A stretch of DNA of 64,000 nucleotides from positions 86,834,056 through 86,898,055 of the forward strand of contig CM055899.1 in assembly GCA_029582155.1 (NCBI GenBank), in the 5' to 3' direction. Shown in pieces: positions 61,397 to 64,000 of the stretch (positions are counted from its first letter, which is position 1; every line of letters begins with the position of its first letter). A program made the translations under genes and the position numbers. The stretch is from Panopea generosa (taxonomy: Eukaryota > Mollusca > Bivalvia > Adapedonta > Hiatellidae). The notes under the pieces were generated by a model. It worked only from the letters and a program-made list of their open reading frames with translations. It did not search any database and had not been told where the DNA came from.

Positions 61397-61542
61397 TTTA
61401 ATGGTGACAAGGATTAACTTTTTAACCTGCATATGCACGAATCTATCTTTCCTTGGGATGGGGCGGGATATGGCCAGGAACTGCGGGTAGCCACGGGTTG
61501 TGTAGTTTGGGCTAAGCCCTAAAGGTTAAAGAGGGGAGAAGT

Positions 61543-61673
61543 GTAGTGAATGTACATGGGTCACTTACAACAGCGTCGCTGTTAAGCTAGCAACATGGTT
61601 TAAGTGCACTGACTGTATTGGAATTTAAGCAACGAAGTACGGGGTTAGTACTTGGATGGGTGACCGCTGTCAC
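61543..61673 (+). repeat. 5S-rRNA-like sequence, copy 2
   Basis: Same start (gtagtgaatgtacatgggtc) and end (ggatgggtgaccgctgtcac) as copy 1, 285 bp downstream, but lacking the ttttatagcg block. It keeps taagcaacgaagtacggggt and agtacttggatgggtgacc, closer to canonical 5S. The intervening 146 bp has a GC-rich ccttgggatggggcgggata stretch that may be part of the element. Confidence 0.75.
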
Positions 61674-61925
61674 ATTACAATGATAAATATTGATATCTTA
61701 TACCCATTGCATTTGTTTCTATTTATGCATTTTTTTATCAATCCGATAAACTGAACAAAGATACAAATATACTTGAGATGAGGTACATGTACTGATAAGA
61801 TTTTATATCCTTATTGTTTTTCCAAAAGCCAGTAGTGGTACAAGAATACATTTTATTTCTAAAACATCATTGAATATTAGATACATATTTTCATTTCATA
61901 TGTCGTTTGTTTTTATTTTACAAAG

Positions 61926-61996
61926 GGCTGGGAAAACATCCTGCTTGAGAAGCACTTCTGATATAAAGAAGATGTACAGCAACATGAAAAGTCGAG
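61926..61996 (+). CDS. Myb/SANT-like protein, exon 2
   Basis: Preceded by TTTTATTTTACAAAG and followed by GTATGT. Joined in phase to exon 1 it reads AAGKTSCLRSTSDIKKMYSN and MKSR, the third helix of the domain, where the third aromatic residue is Tyr. Length is 71 bases, phase 2 in and phase 1 out. Confidence 0.78.
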
Positions 61997-62796
61997 GTAT
62001 GTTTTAATCTCAGTTTAGAAAAATGTATATGTGTAGCAGTTTCTAAATCTAAGTGTATGTTTTTAAAGAGCAAGAATTTATTTTATACTCAATTTTATTA
62101 AACTGTCACCGTTATTTCTCAGCTTCATATTGATAAACCTATTGTGATAAAACTTCGTATAGCATGGACAAAGTTTAAAGTACACAGGGAACATATTTTT
62201 ACCCTCTTTTCCCTGTGTGTAGGACTCACACCACTATTATCTCCCTTGAGTACTCCAGACCTACAGATGAAGTAGGTAGAAATAAAACTTTAGATCTCTT
62301 TTTCTTCTTTTTTTTCAGGGCTTTGTACTGCAATGGTTTGTTTTTTGCTAGCATGAGTTAAATGGTCAGTATTTTTGAAATTCACCACTGAAAATTTGAT
62401 GCTGATACCAGCTTTCTGGACAATTCTGTGTCATTTCAGAATTGTTGGTTCGAACCGCATCTAGGGCAAATAGTTGACGTATTATTACTCTGGAAATTGA
62501 TAGGTCTCGCAAAAGCATTGAATTAAAAAAAAACCCAACCTAGTCAAGATATGCTTTTTTTCCTTTATAATTGCATATCTTGAACCAGTGAAGAATTTGA
62601 GCCCAGACACATGCTGCAGAATTTGATTTTTCACTCTGTTTTGGACATAAATGTTACAATGGAGCCCTATGGGAAATGTAATAGTGGTGTGAGACGTGTA
62701 GGAAAAATATGTAAGCATAATCTTTCCCTCCTCACCAACAGTTTTATGTTTACTTTATACATATCGCACCAAATCTCTTCCTTTGCACTTGCATAT

Positions 62797-62895
62797 TAAG
62801 GGACTGCTAATATCAAGTCAACCAGGATCAAACCCGCAACCTCTGGCATGAGTTGCCGACACTCTTTCTGTCGCACTACCACGGTACCACCCCTT
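62797..62895 (-). repeat. tRNA-like SINE head remnant
   Basis: The minus strand has GTGGTACCGTGGTAGTGCGA (box-A-like) and GGTTGCGGGTTTGATCCTGG (box B), with a GGGGTGG start. It lies in intron 2 of the Myb/SANT gene. Confidence 0.5.
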
Positions 62896-62979
62896 GCTTA
62901 GTTAAATATTTATCTTGCTTTCTTGAATTATTTTTCTTCCAAATGATGTAAATTGTACATTAATCTTACTTTATTTAAG

Positions 62980-63126
62980 TTAAAGAAAAATATGATAGGA
63001 ACAAAAAGACAGGTGGTGGAGTACATGTTGGTTTAAGTCCAGCAGAAGATTTTGTGTTGCAACATCTCCTTATTTGCAACAGGGAATCTGTTGAAGGCAT
63101 TCAGCATGGGATTGATTCTTTTCAGG
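62980..63126 (+). CDS. Myb/SANT-like protein, exon 3
   Basis: Acceptor CTTTATTTAAG, donor GTAAGT. It reads VKEKYDRNKKTGGGVHVGLS, then PAEDFVLQHLLICN and ESVEGIQHGIDSFQ. The K/G-rich linker after the DNA-binding domain followed by an acidic hydrophobic segment is usual for this protein type. Length is 147 bases, phase 1 in and out. Confidence 0.78.
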
Positions 63127-63878
63127 GTAAGTTTAATTTAAAAGAAAACAAATGTAGCATGTTTATCAAATTCTAAAAACAGCTTTGGTGTTTTTAATTT
63201 TCATTTTATTCAAGCATTATTTGTATAAATTGTGAGAATTTGTTTCACAATTAATGTAAACAAATGTAATAATAAGGCTATAAAATGCCACTGTGTGTAG
63301 TGTATTGACACTTGCAGACATTTAATGATTCTAAAGTGTATTCAAAACAAAGTGATACGGCTGATGGACCATGTAAATAATGGCAAACTTTGTAATGAAA
63401 TAACTTGTTAAATATTCCATATTATGTGAATTCTATTTAATAACACTGTCTGTCTATAGATCTACAACACATCTAAGTAAGGCCTATTTTATATTTAAAC
63501 AAGTAATTTGAATTTTAAATACTTTAAACAAGGCAATATCCACTCATTATATGATACATATTATCAATACATACTTTATATACACTAATTATGAAAACTA
63601 TATGATAAAAAAAATTAAATTCAATAACTGAAAGATCATCCAACAACTTGATGACATTGAATTTTAACATTACCAACAAAGTATTGAATATGAGGACAGA
63701 TCAAAATGGAGGTTTGTATGGTATTTAAGAAAAGGGACCACTTTATCTTTTTTGGAAGATTATTTATGATATAAATCATTGGTATGTACAAACTATAATA
63801 TCCTTGTAAAATGTATTATTTAACTTGACATGGAAGTAAAATGATTTCTTTAAAATATGTTTATTTTCTTTTTACCAG

Positions 63879-63948
63879 ACTGTGTTGTCTCACTCCCAGA
63901 TGATTTAGATGGCTTTGAAGTCTTCCCAGGCAACAACATTATTATAAG
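63879..63948 (+). CDS. Myb/SANT-like protein, exon 4 (gene continues off window)
   Basis: Acceptor TTCTTTTTACCAG, donor GTATAT. It reads DCVVSLPDDLDGFEVFPGNN and IIIR, with the junction in phase 1 and exit in phase 2. The gene runs past the right edge, so total length and any C-terminal domain are unknown. Confidence 0.7.
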
Positions 63949-64000
63949 GTATATATATGTTTAAATATTAATGAATTTAGAAGATGAAAATGCTTATTCT

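Overview
The window is strongly AT-rich animal nuclear DNA. Genes are split by introns with GT..AG borders, and most of the length is repeats: a 5-kb satellite, minisatellites, tRNA-like SINEs with target-site duplications, several decayed non-LTR retrotransposons, Tc1-like and Mutator-like DNA transposons, and a Polinton-type DNA polymerase. There is no bacterial-style operon. The mix (kringle/EGF-like exons, a DUF229 gene, a SINE with a GATT-type tail) suggests a marine or freshwater invertebrate, most likely a mollusc and perhaps a bivalve. That assignment is inference.

Layout. 0.6-5.6 kb is a 62-bp satellite interrupted by a 456-bp MITE-like element; an inverted partner of that element lies at 41.2 kb. 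5.7-13.5 kb has no gene I can support, apart from weak exon candidates and a paired E-box site. 13.5-19.3 kb holds a SINE, an L1-like tail, a CR1/Jockey-group LINE and a minisatellite. 20-26.4 kb holds degenerate repeats, microsatellites, half a Tc1-like element and a second SINE copy. 27-28.9 kb is a nearly full-length DUF229 pseudogene. 30.4-31.8 kb holds two copies of a local repeat and a 31-bp minisatellite. 33.6-38.2 kb is a composite mobile unit: a spliced but broken Mutator-like transposase (+) facing an I-PpoI-like His-Cys-box endonuclease (-), between two direct 459-bp repeats that are about 98.7% identical.

40.2-51.9 kb carries exons of a minus-strand kringle/EGF-like gene. The 51.7-kb exon is intact and those at 40-46 kb are damaged. 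Its introns hold a MITE, SINE-like pieces and a 3.4-kb LINE on the opposite strand. 53.5-59.1 kb is a minus-strand protein-primed family B DNA polymerase pseudogene (Polinton-type) split by a 5'-truncated LINE.

From 60.45 kb to the right edge runs the one gene that looks intact: four exons of a Myb/SANT-like DNA-binding protein whose reading frame and splice phases all agree. Its first exon/intron border has been amplified into a 68-bp, 7-copy minisatellite, so the splice donor occurs seven times, and two 5S-rRNA-like sequences sit in the same intron.

Apart from the Myb/SANT gene and the ancestral kringle and DUF229 genes, the coding material is mobile-element machinery. The transposase and endonuclease may belong to one element. 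All statements come from reading the sequence; no database search was run.
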